Below are positions 35,317 through 47,635 of a stretch of 64,000 nucleotides of DNA, piece by piece. Numbering within the stretch: the stretch's first letter is position 1; each line of letters begins with the position of its first letter. The stretch is from NCBI GenBank assembly GCA_033239525.1, contig BSYO01000014.1:11764021-11828020 (forward strand), written 5' to 3'. Position numbers and translations under genes: made by a program. The notes under the pieces were generated by a model. It was not told where the DNA came from, made no database searches, and saw only the letters and a program-made list of their open reading frames with translations. The DNA comes from Nepenthes gracilis. Lineage: Eukaryota; Streptophyta; Magnoliopsida; Caryophyllales; Nepenthaceae.

Positions 35317-38300
35317 TTACCGTTCCTATCGAAAAGAATATTGTCATCAATGTTAAAGTCCAAAAGCCCTGATGAAGAGTTGCAGCTGGTTCCCAAGTTG
35401 CCTTCTCTAGGAATTGAGAATGCCACTGAACAAAGAGATGTGGAACAAATTTATCATGTTGCAAGACTTTACGAAATCCTAATAGCCATATGGAAAACAA
35501 TAAGGGATGTGATCCCCATGCTTCTGCAGGGAGCTCAATGTGTTGGTCAGCCGGGTCACCATGACATTTCTTGAGTAGTGAGATGTGAAAAACATTATGA
35601 ATTTTTGCGTATGCTAGCAACTATAGCCGATAAGAAACCGGACCAACGCGCTCTAATACCTGGAAGGGCCCATAGTAACATTTAGCTAATTTATTGGATT
35701 GTCGGAGTGCTGCAATGGTTTGGTTATAAGGTTAGAATTTTACAAAAACCCAATTGTTTGGCTGAAATTCCTTATCCGTTTAGTACTTGTCTGCTTGATT
35801 CTTCATGCGTAACTGGACATGTTGTAAATTTGCCTTAAGAGTGGCAATGAGGTTGGACCGGTCAGTGAGTACATCATCAACAACTGCTATCGGTGGAGTA
35901 CCTTGGTTATAATCCAATAACAATGATGGTAGTCGACCATAAACAGCTTCAAAGGGCATTATTTTAATGACAGAACGTCATGCCGTATGATAGCACCATT
36001 CGTCCCATGGAAGAAATTGCCCCCTAGTGGCCAAATAATTGGCCGCAAAACTCCTTAGATAGTCTTCGAGGCATCGATTTACCACTTTGATTTAGCCATC
36101 AGATTAAGGATGGTAAACGCTGTTGGTGGATAATGTAGTGCCTGGTGAATGGAATAATTCCTTCCAAAAGGCACTCATAAAGATGGGATCTCGATCTGAA
36201 ACAATATCCTTTGGGAATCTTGTGAAGGTAGTAGATATCTTTGACAAACACTGTGGTTAAATCCGCTGTGGTGAAGTGGCTACCTAGCGGGAAAAGTGGG
36301 TGTATTTCAACAAATGATCCACAACCACCAAAAACAATATTTGTCCCTTAGATGATGAAAGATGAGTGATGAAATCCATGAAAATAGATTCCCAAATTTT
36401 ACCTAGGATGGGAAGAGGTTGCAGCAGTCTGCTCGGCACTATGTTGAGCTACTTAACTTGTTGACATATTGCATTGCTAGAGACAAAACGACGTATGTCC
36501 TCCCAAAGATCAGGCCAGTAAACATAAACTGATATTCTAGACTACGTGCGTTGCATTCCAGCATGGCCCCCCAATGGTGAACTGTGGTGTTCCTGCAGGA
36601 TCAATTCCTGTAAGGCTGATTTGGGAGGAATGAAGAGCTGATTCTTGAAAAATACCAACCCATCTCGAATGGTGTAGTGTTCGAATTCATCTGGTCAGGT
36701 GTTAATTGAGTTGATAAAGGTAGCTGCAGAAGGTTGTCGCTTGTAGTATTCTTGCAAAGCAGTAACAGTGCGATTATGGGCTTTGATGCCGATTGCATGG
36801 CACAGCAAGAGCCTTCCTGCATTCCGGATGGAGTGTCAGCCGGCCCATTAACCCGGCCTGGACGGTATACTATCTCAAAATCATATCCAATCAATTTGGT
36901 TATCCACTTCTATTGTTCTGGGGTATGCACCGACCGAGCCATAAGGGCCGAGAGAGGCTGGTGGTCCGTCTGGATAACAAATTTGACATCCAACAAGTAT
37001 TGGCGCCATTATTTATGACCTCCGTAATCACATAATGCTCATGGACGTAAGTAGAGGAGTGTTGTAGTTTCGGGCATAGCTGGCAGCTAAAGAAAGCCAA
37101 GGGTCGACCTGCTTGTGCCAAGATGGCACCCACACCGTTACCAGAAGTATCTGTATACACACAAATGGTTTAGAGAAGTCTGGTAAGGCTAGAATAGGTG
37201 TGGAAATGAGAGCGGTTTTGAGAAACTCAAAAGCTGGTGGAGCTTTGGGTCCCTAGATGAAGGCATTTTTCTATAGTAGTTGAGTGAGTGGGGTAGCAAT
37301 CTGAGCATATCGGGCTACGAAATGCTAATAATATCCTACTAGTCCCAAGAAGCTCCGTAGTTGTTTGCTAGTTGTAGGAAGAGGCCAATATTGAATGGCC
37401 TCAATTTTTGTGGGATCCACTACCACTCCCTGTGTCGACACAATGTGGCCCAAATAAGCCCGATGATGATTGTCCAAATTCGCACTTGGATTGTTTAGCA
37501 TAGAAGGTATGGTTGTGCAGGATTTGGAGTACTCGAGTGAGATGGTGGAGATGCGCTTCCTAGGATGAGTTGTAAATCAAAATATCATTGAAGAAGACTA
37601 GCACAAACTTGTGAAGCACAGGACGGAAGATAAAATTCATTTCGGCTTGAAATGAAGAGGGGGTATTCAATAACCCAAAGGGTATAACTAGGAATTCGTA
37701 ATGCCCCTTATTGGTCCAAAAAGCGGTCTTATGCACATCCTCCAAATGTACCCGAAGCTGTTGATACCTTGCATATAAGTCCATCTTGGAGAACGTTATG
37801 GTGCCATCTAACTCATCCAGCAATCATCCACCATGGGAATCGAGAATGGTCATTAATGGTAATGGCATAAGAGCAGAGTAATACACACAAAACCTCCAAC
37901 TGTCGTCCTTTTCTTTCAATGGGAGAATAGGTGATGAAAGGGACTCGTGCTAGGTGAGATTATTCCTTCGGCCAACATCTCTTTGATTAGTTTCTCCATT
38001 TCACCCTTCTAAAAGTGCGGGTATTGGTGGGATTTAACATTCATTGGTGGGGCGTGGGTTTGCAAGGAAATTTTGTGGTAAGTGGAGCGATGTGGAGGCA
38101 ATCCATGTGGTACAACAAATACATCTTGAAATGACATAGGGATGTTTCAAAGGGCAATAGAGATTTCAAGGTCAAAAATATAAGGGAATCAGAAGGGAAG
38201 CAAAGAGCCCAAGGAATCGTCTTCTAGTGTGTGTTTGTGAGTGGTGTTATAGTCAATTGAAAGTAATAAGCAACCGAATTTGTCAGATCACTATACCGTA

Positions 38301-38663
38301 GTTGGTTTAATGTTATGGTGGAAATGATAGTGCTAGGCATTCCATGGAGTGGTAAGTTTAGTACCGGTGTGGGTAAAACTCATTCATAGGGCTTTATAAT
38401 CAAACAAAATGGATCCCAAGGATGCCAACCACTGGACTCCAAGAACTAGGTCTGCCCCATAGATCGGAAAGTAGATATAGGTCCACTAGAGACCGAGAGG
38501 TTCCTAGTGTAAGCGGGACATTGGCACACAATCCTTCATAGTGTAACGAGTCTCCATTGCCAACAGTCATATTAAGATAGTGAGAGGGCTCGATGGAGAG
38601 CCCAAGATACTTAGCTAGCCGGGTTTGCAAGAAATTGTGGGTGGAGCCATTATCCACCAACAC
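35317..38663 (-). pseudogene. Reina-like chromovirus pol remnant
   Basis: Pol of the 34797-40437 element on the minus strand. Protease at 38663-38400 (LVDNGSTHNFLQTRLAKYLGL; DNG in place of DSG). RT at about 38100-37540 ([27 protein letters not shown], and VFFNDILIY where the box is normally FFDD). RNase H at about 37160-36800 (YTDTSGNGVGAIL; GYDFEIVYRPG). Integrase at about 36600-35800, degenerate. The C-terminal end at 35620-35317 reads IHNVFHISLLKK, FVQWHS and KATWEP, then DDNILFDRNGNVMG. The truncated chromodomain-like end fits the Reina lineage. Frameshifts and stops between the blocks. Confidence 0.87.
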
Positions 38664-38665
38664 TG

Positions 38666-39907
38666 TTACTGAATGGCCCGAGATTTTTCTTTGTAATTGT
38701 AGTGTAGTGGGGCCTGATGCCCTTCTAAGGCGTGGAAGGAGATAGTGGGAGTCCTATTCGGCTCTTGAGGCAAAAGAGATACCTTGGTTGGCAATTCAGC
38801 AGAAGGTGGTGAACTCACATAATCCTCTTCAGACATTACCACCTCAGGTTGTACATGGTCTTCATCCTCGGCCAGCATACATAGAAATTGAGGTGGTTTA
38901 CACCGATATCTTGGTATAAACTGCTTGTCACAATTGAAATACAAGCCACGTTCTCAATGTGTAGCCATTTTAGTGGAGATTAATTTCTTTATTGGGAATT
39001 TTTGGTAGAAGATTCTGAGATGGTGAAGTTTTTGGCATTGAAGGGATAGGGGTATTTAGGGATTTGGCAACAAGAGGAGGTCAGTGTGAGTTGATTCGAT
39101 TTGCGTCCAGCTTCTCTTTCACCAATTTAGCAATTCCAATTGCCTCAAGTAGAGACGGGGTTTCAACAGTAGGAGCTCACGCCGAATATCATCCCATAAA
39201 CTAGAAATAAAACAATTCAAAAGATTGATGGTGGTGAGCCCAAGAGTTCGAGTGGACAGGACTCAAACTTTGCCATGTAAATCACCACAGTGGTGGTTTA
39301 TTGGAGTTTGTATAAAGCAACTTCATAGTTCACAAAAGAGGAGGGGCCAAAGTGAAACTCCATATCACAAGAGAAGAGTTCCCAAGTGGATAGTTGTCAA
39401 GTTGCATGCATCCACTGGAACCATTATAATGTAACCCTTGACATATAAAATGCGGCAATAATAAGTTTCTACTTTGTTAGGAGTGCGGTGGTAGAGGAAG
39501 AAGCGATCTATCTGGAACAACTATCGAGTCACATTGTCTCCAAAAAAAAAATGGGATCTCGAGTTTAGGCAAACAAAGATGGAGGTTGTTAGGGTTTTCT
39601 GTAGAGGTTGGTAGCAGAGAGGGTAAGGGTTGCGAAACTAGCATGATAGGCACTAGAAAAGAAGGGGAACTTACAGTTGGTGTAAGAAGTTGGGGGGAAG
39701 CGATGATGCCAAGGTGAATTGGTCCATCCGAGCTAAGGCATGGTTAATTTCAGTAATTAATTGCTTAATGTGCTCTGCGATCACAATATTGATAGTGATT
39801 CCCTCTGAATGTTGTTGGACTGCTGCCAAAACTCCCTTTAATTCCTTCATCATGCTTGAGATCGTCTGGTTCAATACCTTCGATCGAGTCATAACACCTT
39901 TCGCCAT
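38666..39907 (-). pseudogene. Reina-like chromovirus gag remnant
   Basis: Gag from the start MAKGVMTRSK (39907) just inside the 5' LTR. It passes through a coiled-coil segment (39850-39700) and a degenerate capsid to the nucleocapsid motif near 38940-38890. That motif reads YFNCDKQFIPRYRCKPPQFL, where the family has C.NCD..F..GH.C, so the first Cys and the His are lost. An acidic linker (EDEDHVQPEVVMSEEDYVS) precedes the protease. Frameshifted in the middle part (39660-38950). Confidence 0.82.
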
Positions 39908-39927
39908 GGTCTCAATGAGAGCACCAC

Positions 39928-40437
39928 TGATGCATACAACAATGACGCTTTACTTGTTACAGGGAACAAGAGGAAAGAACCCAGAACACTTAGACGAGGA
40001 AGAGAGGGAGGGGAGATCTGATAGAAGGAGAGTGAGAGTACAGAGCTGACAAGAGAGGAGAGGAGAGAAGGGAATGGAGAAAATAGTTTGAAATTGCTTA
40101 ATCTTCTCTCATTATGTTCTCAATACATGTAGTAGGAACAAAACAGAAAGTGGGTAATATGTCCACTAATAGAATTAGATTCATGTTAACAAAAAGGGTA
40201 AAAGGCAGCAACCCATTAACGGCAAAAGAATGTATAGAAATATGTATCTACTCATATTAGATGTAATCCCGAAACTTTTCGAGTGCTCGAGCCGTACGGC
40301 CACTGGGTGCTTGGGTCAAACTACCACTGGGTGCTTGGGTCGAACGGCCACTACGACGAGGTTCCAACTTGTTAGCCACTGGACTCGTGGACTAGGCTTT
40401 GGGCTAGATTGAGTCCATAGTAGCCAGACCCATAACA
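39928..40437 (-). mobile_element. 5' LTR of the Reina-like chromovirus
   Basis: 510 bp, same ends as the LTR at 34797. On the minus strand it is followed by GTGGTGCTCTCATTGAG, the primer-binding region seen in Reina-type elements, then gag ATG at 39907. The three-copy 25-bp repeat lies at 40270-40350. The whole element, 34797-40437, is 5641 bp and flanked by GTTTG. Confidence 0.9.
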
Positions 40438-40442
40438 GTTTG
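40438..40442. repeat. Target-site duplication, right copy
   Basis: GTTTG, matching 34792-34796. Confidence 0.85.
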
Positions 40443-40534
40443 AGTTTGATTGTTTGTTATTACAAAATACAACTAAGCAAAAGGTTTAATTTTATCATCG
40501 TAACAACCTGTAAACTAATTAAAGCTTCATTCCT

Positions 40535-42020
40535 AAAGCTGTGCATAACAAATCCCTTAGTTTTCACATCCCTTAAATCGTTATCTTAAGGCTGAGGACT
40601 CTCAAACACTCCGATCACTGCACCGCTCTCGGGCTTGCTCTTGGTCACACTCAACGTTATCTTCCCTTTCGATCATGGAGCTTTCTTTATGTTCTCCTTC
40701 TGGAGCTCCTCCTCATCTCCCATTCCTCCGGCCGACAATGCGACTATGTTATCATACCTCAGCAAGCTACCTCTACCCGTCGAGTGTAGAAAGAGAAACC
40801 CCTGTTAGAGGGCATAAGAAACTCATCGCCAGAAGCGACCAGCTGTTGGACGGTGAAGAGGAAAGGCACGCACTTGACGCCTGACAGCTGAAATGTGACC
40901 ATAGCTTAGTCAATACCATCTTTCTCCTCAAATTTGATGCTACCATCGGGTGAGATTTCAGAGGGTCGTCGAGGGTGTACGTCAAGTGGGTCGTTGATGG
41001 AAATCGGGCCACTTGTTTGAATCATAAATAAATCATCAATAATATACAATGAACCAATAATAATCATAAATAATAAATAATACAAAATTTTACATGGGCA
41101 GCCCCCTTTTTAAATCAGAGGAAAAAATTAGTGGATTATACATTTAAAATATCCATTATGCGATTGTTCGGTTATACAAATAATAATAAATATAATAGTA
41201 TAATTTCTTATAATAAATGAGTTTGAATAATAAAGAGTACAAGACAAAAAAAAATAAATATAATTGGTAAAATGTCATTCTTAACTTTAAAAATAACGCA
41301 TCCAAAATTAATTAATAATAGAATTTGATTCGGAACTCAATTGGACTAATAAATTTTCCTTTCTCTCTTTTTTAACGTTTTCTCATTGTGCTGATGCTTG
41401 AATTTCAAAAAAAATCGTAAAGTGTAACCCCAAAAATCACGTTAGAGCTTTCATATCAAGAACGGCACTCAAGGGCTCGTTAGGCGCACATTAAGCGCTC
41501 CTCAGGCGGCCTCAATTTGGCCAATGCACACATAAGCGTCCCTCAGGCGCCCCTTGAGTGCTCGTTAGGTGCACATCATGCGCTCTTTAAGCAGCCCCAA
41601 ACTAGCCAATGTGTGCATATACGCCTCTCAGGTGCCCTTTGAGCACCTCTAATTTAAAATTAACAGATATATGTAAATTCAGGTGTCTATTGCACACCAC
41701 TCAACAGCTTTCCCTGGATCAGATCAAGGCATATGCATTATCATATGTACTATCAAATGATATATTAAATGATATTAAACTTACAAAAGATTGACCCACA
41801 ACTCAATAATCATAGCTTGGTATCTTGGAATTCCGGCAGGTTCACACCCTCAGCTTTGACAGTGAATTTTGTGGGCTCAAGGTAGAGTTTTCTGGCTATG
41901 AAGGCAAACAAGTAGACTACGCCGGCGGTGGTGGGGCGTTGTTTTAGCTGCTCCGGTTCCCTTCACTTAGAGGGCAAGTTTTGCTTTGCATTTGATCTTT
42001 TCGGAACTCCATCAGCACCC
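40535..42020 (-). pseudogene. psbO: psbO (33-kDa oxygen-evolving complex subunit) pseudogene
   Basis: Nuclear gene relic for the extrinsic photosystem II manganese-stabilising protein of the thylakoid lumen. On the minus strand 42016-41811 reads ADGVPKR, then QSKT, VKGTGAA, and LEPTKFTVKAEGVN.PEFQDTKLM. After an 816-bp interruption, 40994-40535 continues: LTYTLDDP, then [87 protein letters not shown], ending near VKTKGF. Stops (after EEKDGID and QP) and at least three frameshifts kill it. The residues between ASG and DEF, a loop present in functional PsbO, are deleted. Mature-protein coding is covered almost end to end; the transit peptide was not found. Whether it was retroposed or a genomic duplicate is open. 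Confidence 0.88.
40995..41810. mobile_element. Interruption inside the psbO pseudogene, LTR-like
   Basis: 816 bp between codons for ...DTKLM and LTYT. No GT-AG intron ends are evident at the break. On the minus strand it can be framed TGATTATTGAG...TTTCCATCA (TG...CA). At 41460-41660 it contains two diverged copies of a GGGCTCGTTAGGCGCACAT to CAGGCGCCCCTTGAG unit, the type of GC-rich repeat seen in chromovirus LTRs here. No 5-bp flank match was found. A former intron carrying an LTR piece is the alternative. Confidence 0.5.
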
Positions 42021-42077
42021 TAGAAAAACCCTACACATTACGTGCAAAAAGAACATCATTCTCTCCCCTATGACAAC

Positions 42078-42287
42078 TGTCAAATATAGTAATCATATTG
42101 ATTATAATGTTATGTAATACTTTGTAATATTATATTTTTACATATATAATATTACAAAAGCGGAATATTTTATAAATATTATCCGTACTTTTATAATTAT
42201 TATTTTTCTTATACATTTTGTAGGCAAAATATACAAAGTATTTTCATTTATATTGTGTTTCTTTCGTATATTTATCAATTTTTATCG
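42078..42287 (+). mobile_element. 5' LTR of a copia element
   Basis: Starts TGTCAAATATAG and aligns with 46933-47174. It is followed at 42288 by TGGTATCCAAGCC, a Met-tRNA primer-binding site. Very AT-rich and short. If the LTR is taken to end at 42277 (TTTATCA), ten more bases lie before the primer site. Confidence 0.8.
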
Positions 42288-42289
42288 TG

Positions 42290-45200
42290 GTATCCAAGCC
42301 TGGTTGTTCTAATTAGTCTCATCCTCGCCGCAAAGTTTGATTTTGTTTTTCGGCCGCCCACTTCTCGTAGTCTGACGGGTCCGCTTCTCGTGTTTCATCG
42401 GCGCCGATCCAGTTCTGCATCTCCATCGACGTTTGAATCACGCCGCTCCAGACGATTGTCCTGTCCCACCCTTGCGTTAGCTTCATCTTTGGTAGCTCCA
42501 GACGATTGTCTAAATCCATCCCACACTGCCATTCTCACTAGTGTTAAAAATTGAACATCGCAATTCATCGTCTATTATACCAGCGTTAACCCTAACTTTT
42601 GTTTTGGAGGTGAAGACACATCAAACGCAGCACTTGGTGGTCCTCGCCCGTAAAACTCATCGCTCTGACTAAACTAAAGGCAAGCCTTTTGCCTCGCTCA
42701 AAACACTGCGTTCCTTCCATGAAATCATCAACATGTTGTGTTTTGATTCTGAATGCCGCCCAACACGACCGAATTATGCGACCCAACACTGTTCCGATGC
42801 CCTGGTTACTATTATTTTGGGCTCAGTTATTCCCTAGCCCATCACTTCCATTTGGCTCTCACAATTATATATATATATATATTAATTTGATATATTAGCC
42901 CCAATGGCTCTATTACAAAACTGATGTATCTCAACAAATTTAAATTATTCTCAATAGTTCCAATTACAATTATTGGGCCCACTCAATGTGCACTATTCTA
43001 AAAAGGATGAAAATTATAATAATTCATTATACAAGAATAAAAGTTATAATCACATGTTGCTTCTAAAACAGTCTCAAATTTTGCTAATTGTGTTGAGAAT
43101 TGGGATAAAATTAACTATTAAATTATTATATAATTCTTTGATATATCTATTCCATCTATCAACATGATATTTAACCCATCTAAAGTTGCCAAAAATATAT
43201 AGGACTTTCTATAATAATGTTACTCCTTTGCAGACTTTATTTCTTAATATTAGATCAAGCATAGGTTATATAATAAAATTTAAGAATTTGACTAATTAAT
43301 TAATGATTTCTACTCATAAATGTGCTATTTATGAGATCAACTAGTATTAACGGAACCATAATATGAGTCTCAAATAGAACTTAAGAAATTTATAAATCAT
43401 CATGATAGATTTCGCATTACTCAAATTCTTATTGCTCTTTGGGATGAATTTGAATCTACTAGGGTGTTTTTGTTGCATAGGCAACATTGCCCTTTACTTG
43501 ACATTATAGTTGCTGAGCTTAATTATGAAAAAACACATTTTCAAATTAAGAGGTTTTTCCATATAGAGATTGTTCTTGTGGTCCTCTCACAATCTCTCAG
43601 TTTAAATTTTCATATCAAAACTCTGAATTAGATAATCAATAATCAAATAATTCATATATATGCTGATACTATCATACAAAAGGTGTTCAAAATACAATGG
43701 TCATAAGAAAAAGCGTTCACATTAGAATCGACATTCCTCCTTAATTTAAACAGTGCCCATCATTGAGGCTGAGCCAACCACATCATACTCTAATACTCCA
43801 TCTTCTACTCTATCTAGTGCAGATCTTGAGGTAATTGTCACCCTAAGTTTTATCCTGTGTAAGTTTTATTTCTATACCCTTATTATCTTCCACTTCAGGT
43901 AACCATTCTTGTATTATTAATTCTACATGTTATAATCAATGACTTTTGACCAAAAATAGTTTATTAACAAAGTTGTAATATCTAATATACTAAAAGTCCA
44001 TATAGTCAGTTGATTCATATGCATGTCAACCATATTGGCTCCATTTTATTCCTTCACTGTCTATTAAAAACACTTATCTTATACCTTCCTCATCCTACTC
44101 ACTCCTATCTATCTGGAAACTATGTGATCTCAATTTAGAATATCACTTTCTTTCTCATAGTTATAATATACAAGATCCATAGACAAGACAGCTAGTTGGG
44201 ATAGGTTATAGGGTTAGACGTCTGTTTGAGCTGAATATGCTTGATATTCCCTCTCATCTTTCAAACTCTATTGCTCTGCACTTTGGACCAATCAAATCTG
44301 GCCTTCTATATGTTAACTTTTAAAATTCAATTGTTAAACTCTATGGGTCACTTAGAATTCTTATCGATAATTCTTTTGATTGTATAGTTTATGAACTTTA
44401 TAAATCCAAAGCTTTATCTTTTAATTCTAGTGAAACTATTTCTCATACTCCTTTCAATCTTATTCACTCTGACGTTTGAAATCCTGTACCTATACCTACT
44501 AAGGGGGATGAAAATATTTTGTTACTTTTATGAAACACTTTTCTTACCACACATGAATATATCTCTTACATCATTAATCTAACTTGCTAACCACTATCAT
44601 GAATTCTACAATATGGTATATCCTCTATTTTCAAAATGAATTAAAATCCTTAGATTTAATAATGCTAAGGAATATTATGAGTCATCCTTCTTAAATAATA
44701 TCAAATCATATTGTAACATACACCAAAAATCTCACTCAAACACATTCCAACAAATTGTTCATATTGAAAGGAAGTTTGATCATATTCTTAATATTGTTGG
44801 ATCTCCTTTTATCTTAGGTTCTCTACTAGCAAAATTTTAGGAAAAACCTGTCCTCATGGCAATATATACCTTCAATTGCCTTCAATCATTTTCTATTTAA
44901 AATCAGATCCAATATGAGTGTCTCTTTGGTATGCCATGGTTTTGGATGTGATTATATTGTTCTACTTTTATCTCATGAATGAAACAAATTAGAACTACGA
45001 GCTTATCTATATTGTTTTCTTGGATATAGCATTGAATAGAAAGGCTATTGCTCCTACAATACTATCTCCAATAGACTCTACATCTCCCGTAATGTCATCT
45101 TCTGGGAGTACAAAATATTTACCAACTTATTTTATCTCTCTTCCACACATGTGGCATTCTCTAACATTTTTATCAATACATTACCAATTCTATTTCCTGA

Positions 45201-46932
45201 TCTTATTACTACTACCTCAATCTTTGATATTTTTGGTCTAACTCTTACATATAATACTCCCACACTTGTTCCAGATACAGTTACTCCATCTATGGGTTCA
45301 TTGCCTCACCCATTAGCAGATTTTTCTATTTGTCGTTCCACTCAATTATGTAAGCTCCTTTCTTATTTGTGTGACTTTCATTGTTTTATGGTACTTGTTA
45401 TATTATATGAACCTAGTACCTATCAAGAAGTCAAATTTTATCATTCTTGAAAACAAGTAATAACCGATAAAATTCTCACCATTGAAAAGAATTAGACATG
45501 GAATTTAGTTGGTTTGCCAACTGGGAAATTAGTAATTGGTAGTAAATGGATATATAAGATCAAAACTAAGTTATATGGCTCAATGGAACAATCTAAAGCT
45601 CGTCTTGTTATCCGAGGTTGTTTCAGGAATATTAGATTGACAATGATAAGATTTTTGCACTTGTGGTTTGTATCATAATTGTACATTCATTGATTACTGT
45701 CACAGCTATCCATCAATGGAACCTTTTTCAAATGAATGTAAAGATTATCTTTCTTTATTCTGACTTGATAGAGGAAATCTACATGTAGCCACCACCTAGG
45801 TATGACCACCCTCCAATCAAAGTTTGCTGCCTTAGTCATACACTATATGGCCTTAAATAAGTTCCTAGAATTTGATTTGCTAAGTTCAGTTCCACAATTG
45901 CTCAATAAGTTTTCATATCAAGTACTCATGACTCAACTCTTTTCACACATTCAACATCATATGGCACTACTCTTATTCTACTCTATGTCGATGATATAAA
46001 TACTATTGGAGATGATTGTATCAGAATTCAATCTATTAAAACTTTTCTATATCAATAGTTTGAGACGAAAGATCTTAAATATCTTAGTTATTTTTTAGGC
46101 ATTGAATTAGTCTTATATTCTAATCAATATTATCTCTGTCAAGCAAAGTATATATTTAATCTACTTACTTGTGTTGGCATAATTGATATCAAGATCGCTC
46201 CCACCCTGTTAGAACCAAATGTCAAACTTATTCAATTTGATGGTTATCTTCTATTAGATGCCACCCACTATCGACAACTCGATGAAGGGCTTGTTTATTT
46301 TACTATTACTCATTCAAATATTGCAGATGTGGTTTATCTTGTTAGCCAGTTTATAGCCGCACCATAGTCCATTGACTATACTGTTGTGCTCCATATCCTT
46401 TGAAATATTAAATGGACCTTATTCTATCACTCTAGTAGAGTGCTTTTTTCTAATACAGATTGGGTAGGTAATCTCATAGATTGACAATCCACCACAAGTT
46501 ATTTTTTCTTCTTGGGCACATATCTTGTGTCATGACAAAGTAAAAGGCAACTAATCATAGCATGCTCAAATACAGAAGTCGAATATCGTGCCCTAACCAA
46601 CACAATTGCAAAACTTCTTTGGTTATATGGCTACTCAAAGATATAGACATCACACATTCTTATGCAATTATCTTATGTTGTGATAATTAAAGTATAATAC
46701 AAATTACACACAATGATGAATTCCATGAGGGTATCAAGCACATTAAAAATTATTGTTATTTTATTTCAACATGTTCAATAATAACATATAAATCTTTGTC
46801 ACCTATCATCAACCGGCCAACTAGCTAACATCATATTTAATTGTCATTTCATTGGACAATTTAATTGGACAATTTAATTATCTAGTTTTTAAACTCAAGC
46901 TGGTTTCTACCATGGTTGAGCTCAAGGGAGAC
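42290..46932 (+). pseudogene. Ty1/copia gag-pol remnant
   Basis: Coding body of the 42078-47174 element, heavily decayed. Gag is probably within 42300-43900. Integrase appears at 44440-45250: FNLIHSDV.NPVPIPTKG, IHQ-like and CFLGYSIE.KGY motifs, then the SRNVIFWE-like stretch. RT follows at about 45490-46330 (an LVIRGC segment near 45605; a LYVDDI-like box near 45985 read as LCR.YKYY in one frame). RNase H at 46285-46880 includes EGLVYFTIT, DWVGNL, TEVEYRALTNT and HNDEFHEGIKHI. A polypurine CAAGGGAGA abuts the 3' LTR. Every block is broken by stops. Same family as the copia at 10880-16943. Confidence 0.82.
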
Positions 46933-47174
46933 TGTCAAATATAGTAATCATATTTATTATAAAATTCTGTAATATTATATTTTTACATATATAATATTAT
47001 AAAATTAAAATATTCTATAAATATTCTTTATATTTTTTAATTATTATTTACTATATACATTTTTGTATTGGCCACACTATATAATGGGTCTTTCAATGTA
47101 GGATGAATAAGGCAAAATAAACAAGTGTTATCATTCATATTATATTTCTTTCATATATTTATCAATGTTTAGTA
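46933..47174 (+). mobile_element. 3' LTR of the copia element at 42078
   Basis: Starts TGTCAAATATAGTAATCATATTTA and runs to TTTATCAATGTTTAGTA. It carries a 35-bp insertion relative to the 5' copy. ATGAC follows at 47175 and occurs at 42070-42074, three bases outside the 5' LTR, so it may be the target duplication with a slightly different LTR start. Confidence 0.78.
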
Positions 47175-47635
47175 ATGACAATAGAAAAGAAATCTGGGCA
47201 CAAGTGTCTGCCACATTGAATGTGATTTTTTTTGGTGTATTAGAATATAAGAGGTAAATATTAGTCTATATATTATGATATTATAAAATATTAGTATCAA
47301 AAGCTAATAAATATATTTCTTTTACCAATATTTTATTTCATGGTCATTATAATTTTTCCTTCGAAAATAGAGCCGAAAGGGTCCGGTAATACCATGGGCC
47401 GGTCAAGTCTCAGGCCTAACCATCATTGCGACAAAGGGTCTAACAAATAACAAACGAAATTTTAGAAAGGAGATCGATTCGATCCAACCCAAATGCCATT
47501 ATAGCAACCAAGATAAGGCTTAGGAAACAATGGGCCAATGGGACAAGTATTAACGGTCCAAAAGACAATGCAGTCAAATGGACTAATCCGAAAAGCTCTG
47601 GGCCAGGCAATCAACAGGGTGATTAGAACATCTGT
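47175..47635. other. Spacer, nothing recognised
   Basis: AT-rich first half, then a more balanced segment (47370-47635) with AATGGGCCAATGGG motifs but no coding or repeat ends. It ends at the next LTR. Confidence 0.4.

Noticed and set aside
40535..42020. psbO match considered as inserted plastid DNA
   Set aside because: psbO is nuclear-encoded in plants and the flanks are nuclear retrotransposons.
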